Shown in pieces: positions 53,567 through 63,092 of a DNA stretch of 64,000 nucleotides. The stretch spans positions 1 to 64,000 of the forward strand of contig UCNE01000018.1 in NCBI GenBank assembly GCA_900473685.1, given 5' to 3'. The stretch comes from Hyphomicrobiales bacterium (GTDB taxonomy: Bacteria; Pseudomonadota; Alphaproteobacteria; Rhizobiales; Rhizobiaceae). The notes beneath the pieces are model-generated. The model saw nothing but the letters and a program-made list of their open reading frames with translations, made no database searches and had not been told where the DNA came from. The first letter of the stretch is position 1, and every line of letters starts with the position of its first letter. The position numbers and the translations under genes were made by a program.

Positions 53567-54487
53567 TTACCTGTCCGGCACAAAGGACTTGCCGAGCGAT
53601 GCCGGCGTATTGATCAATGTCATGCGTCGATTGTGCGAGATGAGAATGAGTACGATAATTGTCGCCAGATAGGGAAGAGCAGAAAGAAGCTGCGAGGGAA
53701 TGCCGATACCGAAGGCCTGGGCATAAAGCTGGCTGATCGATACGGCGCCGAACAGATAGCCGCCGGCAACGATCCGCCATGGCCGCCAGGACGCAAACAC
53801 CACCAGCGCCAGCGCAATCCAGCCGCGCCCGGCCGACATGTTTTCCGCCCATTGCGGCGTATAGACCAGCGATAACTGAGCGCCCGCCAGACCGGCGGAG
53901 GCACCGCCGAACATCACGGCCAGATAGCGCGTGCGGATGACATTGATGCCGAGCGCATGTGCTGAAGCGTGGCTATCGCCGACGGAACGAAGTTTCAGGC
54001 CCGCCCGGCTTTTGAACAGGAACCAGTTGACGCCGGCAACCAGCGCGATCGACAGATAGAAGATCAGATCCTGCTTGAACAGGACGGGCCCCAGAAACGG
54101 GATATCCGAGAGGACCGGAAAGACGATCTGCGGCAGTTTGATCCCGGATTGTCCGAGATAAGGTTCGGCGATCATGCTGGAAACGCCAAGCCCCAGGATG
54201 GTCAAGGCCAGTCCTGTTGCCACCTGATTGGCAACCAGCGTCAAGGTGAGGAAACCGAACAGCAGCGAAAACAGCGCACCTGCCGCAATACCGGCGAGAA
54301 TACCGATATAGGGAGATCCGGTGGCCTGCGTGGCGATGAAGCCGCAGGCTGCCCCCATCACCATCATGCCCTCGACGCCAAGATTGAGGACACCAGACCG
54401 CTCGGTGACCAGTTCGCCGATCGCCGCGAGGACCAGGGGAGTGGCTGCCGTGATAATGGTCAGCAGCATCGCTTCGAAAATTCCCAT
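53567..54487 (-). CDS. ABC transporter permease (nucleoside type, YufQ-like)
   Basis: A 306-residue permease of the branched-chain class, second of the pair. The typical GELVTERSGVLNLGVEGMMVMGA motif occurs at about 25-47, and GDSHASAHALGIN is the coupling-loop region. Its ATG overlaps the previous permease's stop by one base. Together with its partner it forms the membrane channel of the BMP importer. Confidence 0.9.
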   Translation of the reverse strand: MGIFEAMLLTIITAATPLVLAAIGELVTERSGVLNLGVEGMMVMGAACGFIATQATGSPYIGILAGIAAGALFSLLFGFLTLTLVANQVATGLALTILGLGVSSMIAEPYLGQSGIKLPQIVFPVLSDIPFLGPVLFKQDLIFYLSIALVAGVNWFLFKSRAGLKLRSVGDSHASAHALGINVIRTRYLAVMFGGASAGLAGAQLSLVYTPQWAENMSAGRGWIALALVVFASWRPWRIVAGGYLFGAVSISQLYAQAFGIGIPSQLLSALPYLATIIVLILISHNRRMTLINTPASLGKSFVPDR

Positions 54488-55581
54488 CAGCGTGTCCCCT
54501 TACCGGCCGTCTCGCTCAGGTCGTACCACATCATCCTGATCTTGTAGTGGATGAGCGTGTCGCAGGAGAGCACGAAGAACAGCAGGAGCCCCTGGAACAC
54601 CCGGATCGGCTTGTCGGAAATCTGCAGCGAAACCTGCACCGCCTCGCCACCAAGATAGGTCAGCGCCAGCACAAGCCCGGCAACGACGATCCCGAGTGGA
54701 TTGAGGCGTCCGAGGAAGGCGACGATGATGGCGGTAAAGCCGTAGCCGGGTGAAATCACCGGGCGCAGCTGCTGGATCGCGCCGCTGACCTCGGCAATGC
54801 CCGCAAGACCGGCAAGAGCGCCAGAGAGCAGCATGGAAAACCAGATCATCTTGCGCGACGAAAAACCGGCAAAACGCCCTGCCCGCTGCGACTGGCCAAG
54901 CACGGTGATCTCGAAACCTTTCAGCGTGTAGCGCATCATGAACCAGACTAGGATCGCCGCGATAATCGCGAAGCCAAAGCCCCAATGCGCCCGTCCGGAC
55001 GCGATCATTTCAGGCAGGATGGCGGTTGCGTCGAAGGTCCGGGTTTCCGGAAAATTCATGCCGCCCGGATTGCGCCAGGGGCCGCGCACCAGCCAATCGA
55101 GAAACAGCTGCGCGACGTAGACCAGCATCAGGCTGGTGAGGATTTCGTTGGTGTTCAGATGTGCCTTGAGGAAAGCCGGAATACCGGCAAACAGCGCACC
55201 GCCCAGCATGCCGAGCAGCATCATCAGCGGCAGAACCAGCGGCGATTGCCATTCATAGAACACGACGGGCAGGATCGACCCGGCGATCGCCCCCATGATG
55301 AACTGACCTTCGGCGCCGATATTCCAGTTGTTCGAACGATAGCAAACGGAAAGACCGACAGCGATGAGAATGAGCGGCGCTGCCTTGATCGCCAGTTCGT
55401 GCAGCGACCAGATCTCCGTCAGCGGCTCGATGAAGAAGCTGTAGAGGGCCGCGACCGGGTCCTTGCCCAGCATCATGAACATGATGCCGCCGAAAATGAG
55501 CGTCAGCCCGAGCGCGATGAACGGCGACAGGATGGAAAACAGCTTGGAGACGCCGGGGCGCCGTTCCAGTTCAATGCGCAT
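54487..55581 (-). CDS. ABC transporter permease (nucleoside type, YufP-like)
   Basis: A 364-residue permease with the N-terminal domain found in YufP-like proteins (PLTEIWSLHELAIKAAPLILIAVGLSVCYRSNNWNIGAEGQ) and GQSQRAGRFAGFSSRKMIW as coupling loop. The ATG at 55581 lies within the last 11 bp of the ATPase gene, so it is translationally coupled. A longer reading to 55611 is rejected since it runs further into the ATPase. Confidence 0.9.
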   Translation of the reverse strand: MRIELERRPGVSKLFSILSPFIALGLTLIFGGIMFMMLGKDPVAALYSFFIEPLTEIWSLHELAIKAAPLILIAVGLSVCYRSNNWNIGAEGQFIMGAIAGSILPVVFYEWQSPLVLPLMMLLGMLGGALFAGIPAFLKAHLNTNEILTSLMLVYVAQLFLDWLVRGPWRNPGGMNFPETRTFDATAILPEMIASGRAHWGFGFAIIAAILVWFMMRYTLKGFEITVLGQSQRAGRFAGFSSRKMIWFSMLLSGALAGLAGIAEVSGAIQQLRPVISPGYGFTAIIVAFLGRLNPLGIVVAGLVLALTYLGGEAVQVSLQISDKPIRVFQGLLLFFVLSCDTLIHYKIRMMWYDLSETAGKGTR

Positions 55582-57145
55582 GCGCCGTCTCCGCAGTCTC
55601 GGTCTTGCCATACATGCCGCCCATCAACAGTCCGATTTTTTCACGCGACAAATCCGATGCCGGATAGATATCGGAGAGCTTGCCTTCGCTGATCACGGCG
55701 ATTTCCGTCGCCACTTCGAAGATTTCATCGAGGTCCTGGCTAATAACGAGGACAGCGGAGCCGGATTTGGCCAGATCGACAAGCGCCTGCCGGATACGGC
55801 TGGCCGCACCGGCATCCACCCCCCAGGTCGGCTGATTGACGATCAGCACCGTCGGTTGACGATCGAGCTCGCGGCCGACAATGAATTTCTGCAGATTGCC
55901 ACCCGACAGGGAACCGGCTGGTGGATTTTCGCCACTCTTGCGCACGTCCATTGCCGCGGAAATGCGCTTTGACGCCTTCTTCACCGCATCCTGGCGGATC
56001 AGCCCGAGCGGACCGCCGCCGAGAAAGGCGCGCCGGTCGGACTGGCTGCGTGCAAGGATGAGATTGTCGGAGAGCGACAGCGCCGAAACGGCCGCATGTC
56101 CATGGCGCTCCTCGGGCACGAAACCCGCGCCCATCAGCCGGCGGGCATTGATGCCGCGCGTGCCGACCGGTTTGTCCGAGATCAGAATGACATCATCGCT
56201 GGCGACAGGGTATTCGCCGGACAGCGCGTCGAAAAGCTCTCCCTGCCCGTTGCCCGCAACACCGGCAATCGCCAGCACTTCTCCAGCATGCACCTTCAGA
56301 CAGATATTCTTCAGGGCAACGGCAAAAGGCGTTCTGGCCGTAGCGGACAGATGGCGGGCCTCAAGCTTGATGGCGCCTTTTGAACTCGTGCCTTCGGCGC
56401 TGACATGCGCGACATCGCTGCCGACCATCATCCGGGCGAGCGACGACGGGGTTTCCTGGCGTGGATCGCAGGCGCCGGTCACCTTGCCATGGCGCAAAAC
56501 GGTGGCGCGGTCACAGATGCGCTGCACCTCTTCCAGCCGGTGGCTGATATAAAGAACTGACCGTCCCTCGGCTTTCAGCTTGTTCAATGTTTCGAACAGC
56601 CGGTCGGCTTCCTGCGGCGTCAGCACCGAGGTCGGCTCGTCGAGGATGATCAGCTTCGGGTTTTGCAGCAGCGCCCGGACGATTTCGATGCGCTGACGCT
56701 CGCCAACAGATAGGTCAGCCACATGCGCATGCGGATCGAGCGGAAGTCCATAGGCATGCGAAAGGTCGGACGCTTCCTTGGCGATCCTTGCCAGCGACAC
56801 GCCAGGATCCATCGAGAGGGCAATGTTTTCAGCGACGGTCAGCGCCTCGAACAGTGAAAAATGCTGGAACACCATACCGATGCCGAGCTTGCGGGCAGCA
56901 CTCGGGCTGGCGATGCGCACCGGTTGTCCCTGCCAGACGATCTGGCCGCTGCTGGGCGCCAGCACACCAAACAGCATCTTGACCAGCGTCGATTTTCCGG
57001 CGCCATTCTCGCCGAGAAGTGCGTGAATTTCGCCCGGCCTGATATCGAGATTGATGCCGTCGCAAGCAGCGAATGTGCCGAACAGTTTTGTCAGTTGGCC
57101 AACAGCCAGCAATAGACTGTTGGCGGGTTGTCCCTCAGCCGCCAC
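55571..57145 (-). CDS. ABC transporter ATP-binding protein (nucleoside type, YufO-like)
   Basis: A 524-residue double ABC ATPase. Domain one has Walker A GENGAGKST at 45-53, the Q-loop FQHFSLFEALTVAENI, LSVGERQRIEIVRALL and DEPTSVLTPQEAD. Domain two has GVAGNGQGELFDALSG, FVPEERH, LSGGNLQKFIVGREL and NQPTWGVD, where Asn-Gln replaces the usual Asp-Glu and indicates a catalytically weak second site, as in this family. The start is GTG at 57145 with GAGGGA upstream. It is the first gene of the importer operon, 52 bp after the quinone oxidoreductase gene. Confidence 0.92.
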   Translation of the reverse strand: MAAEGQPANSLLLAVGQLTKLFGTFAACDGINLDIRPGEIHALLGENGAGKSTLVKMLFGVLAPSSGQIVWQGQPVRIASPSAARKLGIGMVFQHFSLFEALTVAENIALSMDPGVSLARIAKEASDLSHAYGLPLDPHAHVADLSVGERQRIEIVRALLQNPKLIILDEPTSVLTPQEADRLFETLNKLKAEGRSVLYISHRLEEVQRICDRATVLRHGKVTGACDPRQETPSSLARMMVGSDVAHVSAEGTSSKGAIKLEARHLSATARTPFAVALKNICLKVHAGEVLAIAGVAGNGQGELFDALSGEYPVASDDVILISDKPVGTRGINARRLMGAGFVPEERHGHAAVSALSLSDNLILARSQSDRRAFLGGGPLGLIRQDAVKKASKRISAAMDVRKSGENPPAGSLSGGNLQKFIVGRELDRQPTVLIVNQPTWGVDAGAASRIRQALVDLAKSGSAVLVISQDLDEIFEVATEIAVISEGKLSDIYPASDLSREKIGLLMGGMYGKTETAETAHAH

Positions 57146-57197
57146 GCCGTCCCTCTTTTCTCATTCTCTGCTGTCCTGGCTGCCTCTCCGGCTTGTC

Positions 57198-58175
57198 TCA
57201 GGGAATCAGCAATGTTGTTCCGCTCGTTTTTCTTGCTTCCAGATCCGCATGCGCCTGACTTGCATCGACAAGAGCATACGTCTGGTTGATATTGATACGC
57301 ACTTTGCTGCTTTGCACAACATCAAACAGGGAGTTTGCACATGCCTCCAGCGCTGCCCGCGTGGAAACATGGCTGAACAGCGTTGGGCGCGTTGCAAACA
57401 GCGAGCCCTTTTGCGCCAGGATGCCGATATTGACGCCCTCGACCGGACCTGACGAATTGCCAAAACTCACCCAGAGGCCGCGCGGCTTGATGCAATCGAG
57501 CGAGGCCGGATACGTGTCCTTGCCGACCGAATCATAAACCACATCGACGCCCTTGCCGCCGGTGATCTCCTTGACTGCACTGACAAAATTATCGGTGCGG
57601 TAGTTGATGACATGGTCGTATCCATGAGCCAGCGCCAGATCGATCTTGTCCTGCGAGCCCGCAGTTCCGATGACCGTCGCGCCGAACGACTTGGCCCATT
57701 GGCCAGCAATCAGGCCGACGCCGCCAGCAGCCGCGTGAAACAGAAGCGTGGTTTCCGGCCCAACCTTGAAGGTCTGATTGAGCAGGTACTGCGCCGTCAT
57801 GCCCTTCAGCATCATCGCCGCCGCTGTTTCCAGCGTGATGCCATCAGGCACCTTCACCAGCTGCGAGATCTCGATATTGCGCTCGCTTGCATAGGCTCCA
57901 TCGGAGGATGCGTAGGCTACCCGGTCACCAACCGCAAAGCTGCTGACATTATCGCCGACCGCCGTGACGATGCCGGCGCCCTCCTTGCCCGGAATGAACG
58001 GCAACCCTTCGGCCGACTTGTAGAGGCCTGTACGAAAATAGACGTCGATGAAATTCACGCCGACCGCGACCTGCCGGATCTGCACTTCGCCAGGTCCTGG
58101 GGCAGAAAGCGTCACACCTTCGATTTTGAGAACTTCCGGTCCGCCAAGCGAACGCACCATGATGGCCTGTGCCAT
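57198..58175 (-). CDS. Zinc-independent quinone oxidoreductase
   Basis: A 325-residue MDR-family enzyme, NADPH:quinone reductase type (QOR). Signs are GVNFIDVYFRTGLYK, the GKEGAGIV motif, no catalytic zinc cysteines, and the nucleotide-binding AAAGGVGLIAGQWAK. It reduces quinones or other electrophiles with NADPH. It starts 9 bp after pcs ends, so the two are likely co-transcribed. Confidence 0.9.
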   Translation of the reverse strand: MAQAIMVRSLGGPEVLKIEGVTLSAPGPGEVQIRQVAVGVNFIDVYFRTGLYKSAEGLPFIPGKEGAGIVTAVGDNVSSFAVGDRVAYASSDGAYASERNIEISQLVKVPDGITLETAAAMMLKGMTAQYLLNQTFKVGPETTLLFHAAAGGVGLIAGQWAKSFGATVIGTAGSQDKIDLALAHGYDHVINYRTDNFVSAVKEITGGKGVDVVYDSVGKDTYPASLDCIKPRGLWVSFGNSSGPVEGVNIGILAQKGSLFATRPTLFSHVSTRAALEACANSLFDVVQSSKVRININQTYALVDASQAHADLEARKTSGTTLLIP

Positions 58176-58184
58176 GAAACCTCC

Positions 58185-58910
58185 TCAACCCCGTCCAAGC
58201 CGGGGAAAAATCTGCAAGACGAAACCAATGACGTAGAGGTAGATGCCTGTACCAACGACACCCGCCACGACCCAGGCCGGCGTATCGAAGTGCAACAGCA
58301 GCGCATAACCGCTGAGCACCGACCAGACGGCAAAGACGGCGAGATTGAGCGGCCGCAGGCGCTTGACGCGCACCGGATGAAGAAAACTGATCGGCATGAA
58401 GGTCAGGACAACCGAAACGGCCACGACGATCGAAGCCGCCAGTTCGCTGGCATCAATGACAAACAGCGTGAACACCACCATGTTCCAGACGACCGGGAAG
58501 CCTGAGAAGAAATACTCGTCCGTCTTCATACCCATGTCGGCATAATAGATCGCACTCGACATGACGATGGCGCCGGCGGCAAAGAACGACCACGGCTCGC
58601 CGATCATGCCGCTCTGATAAAGCGCGAAGGCTGGCAGCAGCACGTAGGTGACATAGTCGATGACATTGTCGAGCGTATCGCCTGACCAGTTGGGCAGCAC
58701 TTCCTTGACGCGAACCTTGCGGGCGATCGGCCCGTCGATGCCATCGACGGCAAGCGCCAGGCCCAGCCACCAGAACATATCGACGAATCGGTGCTCGGCT
58801 GCGGCGACCACGCCCAGGAAGGCCAGAAACGAACCGGATGCAGTGAGAATATGAACGGAAAATGCGCGAATTTCCGCGTAGGGCACGCGCTTGTAGTTGA
58901 AAAACTTCAT
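58185..58910 (-). CDS. pcs: Phosphatidylcholine synthase
   Basis: Condenses choline with CDP-diacylglycerol to make phosphatidylcholine directly, a pathway known in rhizobia, agrobacteria and Brucella. The 241-residue integral membrane protein carries the CDP-alcohol phosphotransferase motif DGPIAR, 12 residues, then GDTLDNVID, with both aspartate pairs intact, and about seven helices. Start MKFFNYKRVPYAEIRAFS is the family start at 58910, although its ribosome site is weak; an extension to 58955 is unlikely. It heads pcs-qor. Confidence 0.94.
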   Translation of the reverse strand: MKFFNYKRVPYAEIRAFSVHILTASGSFLAFLGVVAAAEHRFVDMFWWLGLALAVDGIDGPIARKVRVKEVLPNWSGDTLDNVIDYVTYVLLPAFALYQSGMIGEPWSFFAAGAIVMSSAIYYADMGMKTDEYFFSGFPVVWNMVVFTLFVIDASELAASIVVAVSVVLTFMPISFLHPVRVKRLRPLNLAVFAVWSVLSGYALLLHFDTPAWVVAGVVGTGIYLYVIGFVLQIFPRLGRG

Positions 58911-59189
58911 CGCCAGACGCACCCTGTCCTTACTCTGCGCTTTCCTTGGAAGCATGCTGAACTGGCCGTTTCAACAGCCCACACTCCCGTACCCGCACTG
59001 TCGCGCGGGTGTCGGCGGTAATATGCACCGTTTGCGTTTGGCTGCCAGCAAAAATCAACCGACGCCGCAAAAGCACAACAATCACCTGTGGATGCGACGC
59101 GCATCTGCGCCATTTCAACCCATTTCATTCGTAGCCGCCGACGGTTAAGATCGACACCTCAACAGATACATGCACGGGAGCCGGACGCC

Positions 59190-60395
59190 ATGGAGCACTT
59201 TGAAATCGCAGTTGTCGGCGCCGGGCTGGCCGGATCTCTCGCAGCACTTGCGTTTGCCGATGCAGGCCGCAGCGTTGCTCTGATCGCGCCGGCCGCCGGC
59301 AAGGCCGATGGACGGACCACGGCACTGATGGATCAATCGCTGGAGCTTGTCCGGGAGCTTGGTATCTGGCAGGCGATTGCCCCGGTGGCTGCTCCCTTAT
59401 CCAGCATGCGGATCATTGATGGCACCAACCGGCTGCTCCGCGCCCCGACAGCGACGTTTCATGCCGCAGAGGTCGGACTGGAGGCATTCGGATACAATAT
59501 TCCCAACGCCCCGTTCCTTGCCCTTCTGGAACAGGAATCGGCCAAACGGCCATCGTTGACCCGCATTGTCGCCAGCCTGACGCAGGTTGAATTCGAAACC
59601 GAGCGCGCCGTGCTGGCACTCAACGATGGCCGCAGTGTCACGGCCAGCCTTGTGGTTGGCGCCGATGGCCGCAAATCCGGCGTACGCGAGGCGGCCGGGA
59701 TCGAGGTGCGCACCTGGGCCTATCCGCAAAGCGCGCTCGTTCTGAACTTTTCCCATCAGGTGGCTCACCAGAATATCTCGACGGAATTTCACACACCGCA
59801 CGGCCCGTTCACGCAGGTTCCCCTGCCCGGCGGTTTGCGCTCAAGTCTTGTCTGGGTGCAAAAGCCGGATGACACCGAAACGATGCGGTCGCTTCCGCTC
59901 GATCAATTGTCGCTTTGCGTCGAGCAGCGCATGCAATCCATGCTCGGGAAAGTCACCGTCGAAGCAGTTCCCCAGTCTTTCCCGTTGTCCGGCATGGCCG
60001 CCAAATCCTTCGGCAAGGGCCGGACGATCCTGATCGGCGAGGCTGCCCATGCCTTCCCGCCAATCGGCGCACAGGGGCTCAACCTCAGCCTGCGCGACAT
60101 CATGGCCGCCCTGTCCCTGCTTGGATCCTCGTCTGTTGCCGATGATTTTGGCGCCCGTTATGACCGCAAACGGCGCGCCGACATTCTCAGCCGCACCGTC
60201 AGCGTCGACCTGCTCAACCGGTCGCTGCTGTCGGATTTCCTGCCGGTGCAGATGCTGCGCGCTGCAGGCCTGCAGGCTTTGGCAAGTGTAGCGCCGTTGC
60301 GCAATCTGATGATGCGCGAGGGAATCAATCCCGGCAGCGCGCTGCAATCCTTGCGTGGAACCTTACGGGAAAAGATCAGCCGGAAGAGCGCCTGA
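59190..60395 (+). CDS. FAD-dependent UbiH/Coq6-family monooxygenase
   Basis: A 401-residue flavin hydroxylase of the ubiquinone-biosynthesis type. GAGLAGSLAAL at about 10-20 binds FAD, VVGADGRKSGVRE is the DG motif, and LIGEAAHAFPPIGAQGLNLSLRD is the GD motif. The most likely role is ring hydroxylation in ubiquinone synthesis, but which position is not clear from sequence. The start at 59190 matches the family; the extension to 59088 is rejected. Its last 33 bp overlap the convergent AEC carrier gene. Confidence 0.87.
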   Translation: MEHFEIAVVGAGLAGSLAALAFADAGRSVALIAPAAGKADGRTTALMDQSLELVRELGIWQAIAPVAAPLSSMRIIDGTNRLLRAPTATFHAAEVGLEAFGYNIPNAPFLALLEQESAKRPSLTRIVASLTQVEFETERAVLALNDGRSVTASLVVGADGRKSGVREAAGIEVRTWAYPQSALVLNFSHQVAHQNISTEFHTPHGPFTQVPLPGGLRSSLVWVQKPDDTETMRSLPLDQLSLCVEQRMQSMLGKVTVEAVPQSFPLSGMAAKSFGKGRTILIGEAAHAFPPIGAQGLNLSLRDIMAALSLLGSSSVADDFGARYDRKRRADILSRTVSVDLLNRSLLSDFLPVQMLRAAGLQALASVAPLRNLMMREGINPGSALQSLRGTLREKISRKSA

Positions 60396-61340
60396 GCTGA
60401 TCAGATAGAGCAGCATCGTCACCGTCGCCACCGAAAGGACGGTGGTGATCAGGATGGTCGCCGACGCTCGCTCCTGCCAGACGCCGTATTGCTGGCCGAT
60501 GACAAAGACGTTGGTCGCCGTCGGCAAGGCCGCCAGAAGCACGGCCGTCTGCACCCAGACCGGATCAAAATTGCCGGCAAGACTCATGACCAGATACATC
60601 AGCACCGGGTGAACGATGAGTTTTGCCGGTACGATATAGGCGATTTCGGCGGGAATACGCTTCAACGGCCGCAATGCGAGCGTCACGCCCATGGCAAACA
60701 GCGCACAAGGCGCCGCAGCCTGCGCAAGGTAGTCGATCAGACGCTGCGCAGGGACAGGCGGCTGGAAATGCAGGAAAGCTGCGATCACGCCGGCAATCGT
60801 CGACAGAATGAACGGATGCAGCAATATCTTCTTGGCAATTCCGGCAACCAGCCTGCCCGGTGAGCGTTTCTCGTCGCCTGCCATCGCCATCATGGCGGGC
60901 GCGACCATGAAATGCAGCACGTTTTCGAAACAGAAGATCAGCGCCACGGGCACGGCCGCAGGCTCGCCGAGCGCCAGCAAAGCCAGTCCCGGCCCCATGT
61001 AACCGATATTACCATAGGCACCGGCCAGCCCCTGCACGATCGACTCCGCAAACGAATTGCGACGGATCACGTAGCCTGCGCCAAAAACGAACGCAAAAAT
61101 GGTGTAGGTCACGCCCATCGAGGCAAAAACAAAGTCGAAACGCGTCAATTGCTCGATCGGCGTCTTTGAGACCAGTTTGAAAAACAATGCCGGCAGCGAC
61201 ACGTAAATGATGAAGATATTGAGCCAGCCCATGGCATCGCCGGCATTCGCGCCGGCCTTATTGCGGGCAAACTTCGCCGTCAGGTAGCCGACGAAGATCA
61301 GGCCGAAGAACGGCAGTACCAAACCCGCTATGTCGGCCAT
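60363..61340 (-). CDS. AEC-family transporter (auxin efflux carrier-like)
   Basis: A 325-residue membrane protein with about ten helices in two inverted halves. Family signs are VLPFFGLIFVGYLTAKF at the start, GAYGNIGYMGPGLAL in the first half (the NxGYxG motif) and LAALPTATNVFVIGQQYG in the second half. Substrates include small organic acids; auxin is only the family's historic name. It ends opposite ubiH-like sequence. Confidence 0.88.
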   Translation of the reverse strand: MADIAGLVLPFFGLIFVGYLTAKFARNKAGANAGDAMGWLNIFIIYVSLPALFFKLVSKTPIEQLTRFDFVFASMGVTYTIFAFVFGAGYVIRRNSFAESIVQGLAGAYGNIGYMGPGLALLALGEPAAVPVALIFCFENVLHFMVAPAMMAMAGDEKRSPGRLVAGIAKKILLHPFILSTIAGVIAAFLHFQPPVPAQRLIDYLAQAAAPCALFAMGVTLALRPLKRIPAEIAYIVPAKLIVHPVLMYLVMSLAGNFDPVWVQTAVLLAALPTATNVFVIGQQYGVWQERASATILITTVLSVATVTMLLYLISSGALPADLFP

Positions 61341-61371
61341 TGCTTGCGAGACCTCCGGTTGAGGTTCGTGC

Positions 61372-62121
61372 TTAGCCGATTTGCATCAGGACTGGAAAGG
61401 TCTCCTGAAACCAGATCGCCATCGAGCTGATAAAGCCGAAGACGAAAGCGAGGCCAGCGAGAATCAGGAACACACCCATCAGCTTTTCCACCAGACCCAG
61501 ATGGCGGCGGAAGCGCGACAGGAATTTCATGAAGGCGCCGGAAAACCCGGCGGCGATCCAGAACGGTATGGCCAGCCCCAGCGAATAGACGGCCAGAAGC
61601 ATGGCGCCATCGGTAACCGTGTCGCGCGCAGCCGCAACGCCAAGAATGGTGCCAAGTACCGGACCGATGCACGGCGTCCAGCCGAACGCGAAGGCAAGCC
61701 CCATGATATAAGCGCCCGACAACGTGGCCGGCTTGCCGTTGCCTTGAAAACGCGCCTCTCGCCCGAGAATGCCGATCCGGAACACACCGAGGAAATGCAG
61801 GCCCATGATGATAATGACGATCCCGCCGATGCGCGAGAGGATGTCGATATGCTGGCGCAGCACCAGGCCGATGCTGGATGCCCCTGCCCCGAGCGCCACG
61901 AAAACGGTGGCAAAGCCTAGGGTGAACAGGAATGCCGCGCCAAACACCGCGCGCCGCGTCCCCGTGGAGGCAACCTGGGTTTCGCCACCGCGGAACTGAT
62001 CGACCGATATGCCGGCCATGTAACACAGATAGGGCGGCACCAACGGCAGAACGCACGGCGAAAGAAAAGACAACGCGCCCGCCAGAACGGCGGTCCAGAT
62101 GGAAATATCAGCGATGGACAC
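61372..62121 (-). CDS. ccdA: Cytochrome c biogenesis protein CcdA
   Basis: A 249-residue six-helix membrane protein that passes electrons from cytoplasmic thioredoxin to periplasmic thiol proteins. Redox cysteines appear in SFLSPCVLPLVPPYLCYMAG and GWTPCIGPVLGTIL, the two DsbD-like half sites. The start is the GTG at 62121, giving VSIADISIWTAV; the open frame to 62340 crosses the tRNA gene and is rejected. It lies 31 bp after the AEC gene. Confidence 0.9.
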   Translation of the reverse strand: MSIADISIWTAVLAGALSFLSPCVLPLVPPYLCYMAGISVDQFRGGETQVASTGTRRAVFGAAFLFTLGFATVFVALGAGASSIGLVLRQHIDILSRIGGIVIIIMGLHFLGVFRIGILGREARFQGNGKPATLSGAYIMGLAFAFGWTPCIGPVLGTILGVAAARDTVTDGAMLLAVYSLGLAIPFWIAAGFSGAFMKFLSRFRRHLGLVEKLMGVFLILAGLAFVFGFISSMAIWFQETFPVLMQIG

Positions 62122-62245
62122 TCGGTCAAAACTCCAGCCAGCAACAAGCTCGCGCCGTCTTAGCGCCGAAGCCTGTGCCAAACCAATCACCTTTTGGCGA
62201 TCTCCTTGGAAAACATCGTTTTTGCACTTTTGCCCGTTTTTTTGG

Positions 62246-62274
62246 GTTGACCAAAAGAAGCGCGCTGTGCATAT
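62246..62274 (+). promoter_or_regulatory. Probable promoter of tRNA-Lys
   Basis: GTTGAC (62246-62251) and GCATAT (62269-62274) are separated by 17 bp, near the rhizobial consensus CTTGAC/CTATAT. The tRNA begins 40 bp further on. Confidence 0.5.
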
Positions 62275-62313
62275 GTCCGCCCACTTCCGCCGGGTAGAAC
62301 AGCCTGGTCCTGG

Positions 62314-62389
62314 GAGAGCGTAGCTCAGCCGGTAGAGCAACTGACTTTTAATCAGTAGGTCCAGGGTTCGAATCCCTGCGCTCTCACCA
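62314..62389 (+). tRNA. tRNA-Lys (anticodon UUU)
   Basis: All four arms are present: the acceptor stem GAGAGCG pairs with CGCTCTC, D-arm GCTC/GAGC, anticodon arm ACTGA/TCAGT with loop CTTTTAA (UUU at 62347-62349), and T-arm CAGGG/CCCTG with TTCGAAT. The discriminator is A and the CCA is encoded. Confidence 0.97.
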
Positions 62390-62840
62390 CCCTATATTCA
62401 TGAATTCAAAGCCTAAGCGTTGAAATGCCGGTAATGTGTTATCGCATTTACACGGGTTTACGGTCCGTGACCTGCTTTCGCGGCACTGCGATGACAACCT
62501 GCCCACGCCCCTACCGGCGATCGCCGGAAACTTCGGTGCGTCATGACCTGGAAACTCTGTTGGTTTCACAAGGCAAACGGGGATTGCTCCTGCCGTAAAG
62601 GTTATGCGCGTCAATGTCCGCCGCCGGAGTCTTCCGGGGACTGAATTCCCTTTTCGTCAAGCCGGTTCAAATAGGCTTGTGATCGCCGCTATTGTCCTCT
62701 TGGACCGATGTTTCAATTTTGCCCCGGCAAAACTGCGAATCGAGGTTCGCCGGGTTGCACCTGCGCTGGACAATTGCACGCATTGCATGGATGCTGAGAC
62801 CGTCTGGTGAAACTGACAGTTTGGAGCAAAGGGAATTGCC
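62390..62840. other. 451-bp intergenic region after tRNA-Lys
   Basis: No convincing gene. It contains a perfect 14-bp palindrome CCGGCGATCGCCGG (62514-62527) and a stem TTTTGCC-CC-GGCAAAA (62717-62732). Two short ORFs (76 and 68 codons) lack good coding character. No integrase or repeat of the tRNA 3' end was seen. Confidence 0.5.
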
Positions 62841-63092
62841 ATGAAGAAACTTGTCGCTGCGCTTGGAATTATTGTAGCCCTATCGTCCTGCACGGCGACG
62901 GAGCGAGGAACCGCGATCGGTGCAGGCTCCGGTGCCATCATCGGCGGCGCTGTCAGCAACAGCTGGGGCGGCGCGGCTATCGGCGCTGTGGCGGGTGGCG
63001 TTGTGGGCAACCTCATTGGCCGTTCCCAGGAACGTCGTGGCTATTGCATCTATCGTGACCGCAATGGCCGGCGCTACGAGGCGCGCTGCTGA
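62841..63092 (+). CDS. Glycine-zipper lipoprotein
   Basis: An 83-residue lipoprotein: signal peptide with lipobox LSSC (Cys17), then a glycine-zipper hairpin from about 23 to 60 (GTAIGAGSGAIIGGAV...GAVAGGVVGNLIG) and a basic C-terminal end with two cysteines (GYCIYRDRNGRRYEARC). Similar SlyB/17-kDa-type small lipoproteins sit in the outer membrane. AAGGGA precedes the ATG. Role unknown. Confidence 0.85.
   Translation: MKKLVAALGIIVALSSCTATERGTAIGAGSGAIIGGAVSNSWGGAAIGAVAGGVVGNLIGRSQERRGYCIYRDRNGRRYEARC

Noticed and set aside
62384-62614. A 76-codon minus-strand frame starting beside tRNA-Lys
   Set aside because: No coding character, and it ends against the tRNA gene.
62604-62810. A 68-codon plus-strand frame after tRNA-Lys
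   Set aside because: Only a weak AAAGG site and no signal peptide, helix or family pattern; it also crosses a hairpin at 62717-62732.
62314-62840. tRNA-Lys as an integration site for a genomic island
   Set aside because: No integrase gene, no duplicated tRNA 3' end and no change in gene character downstream within the window.
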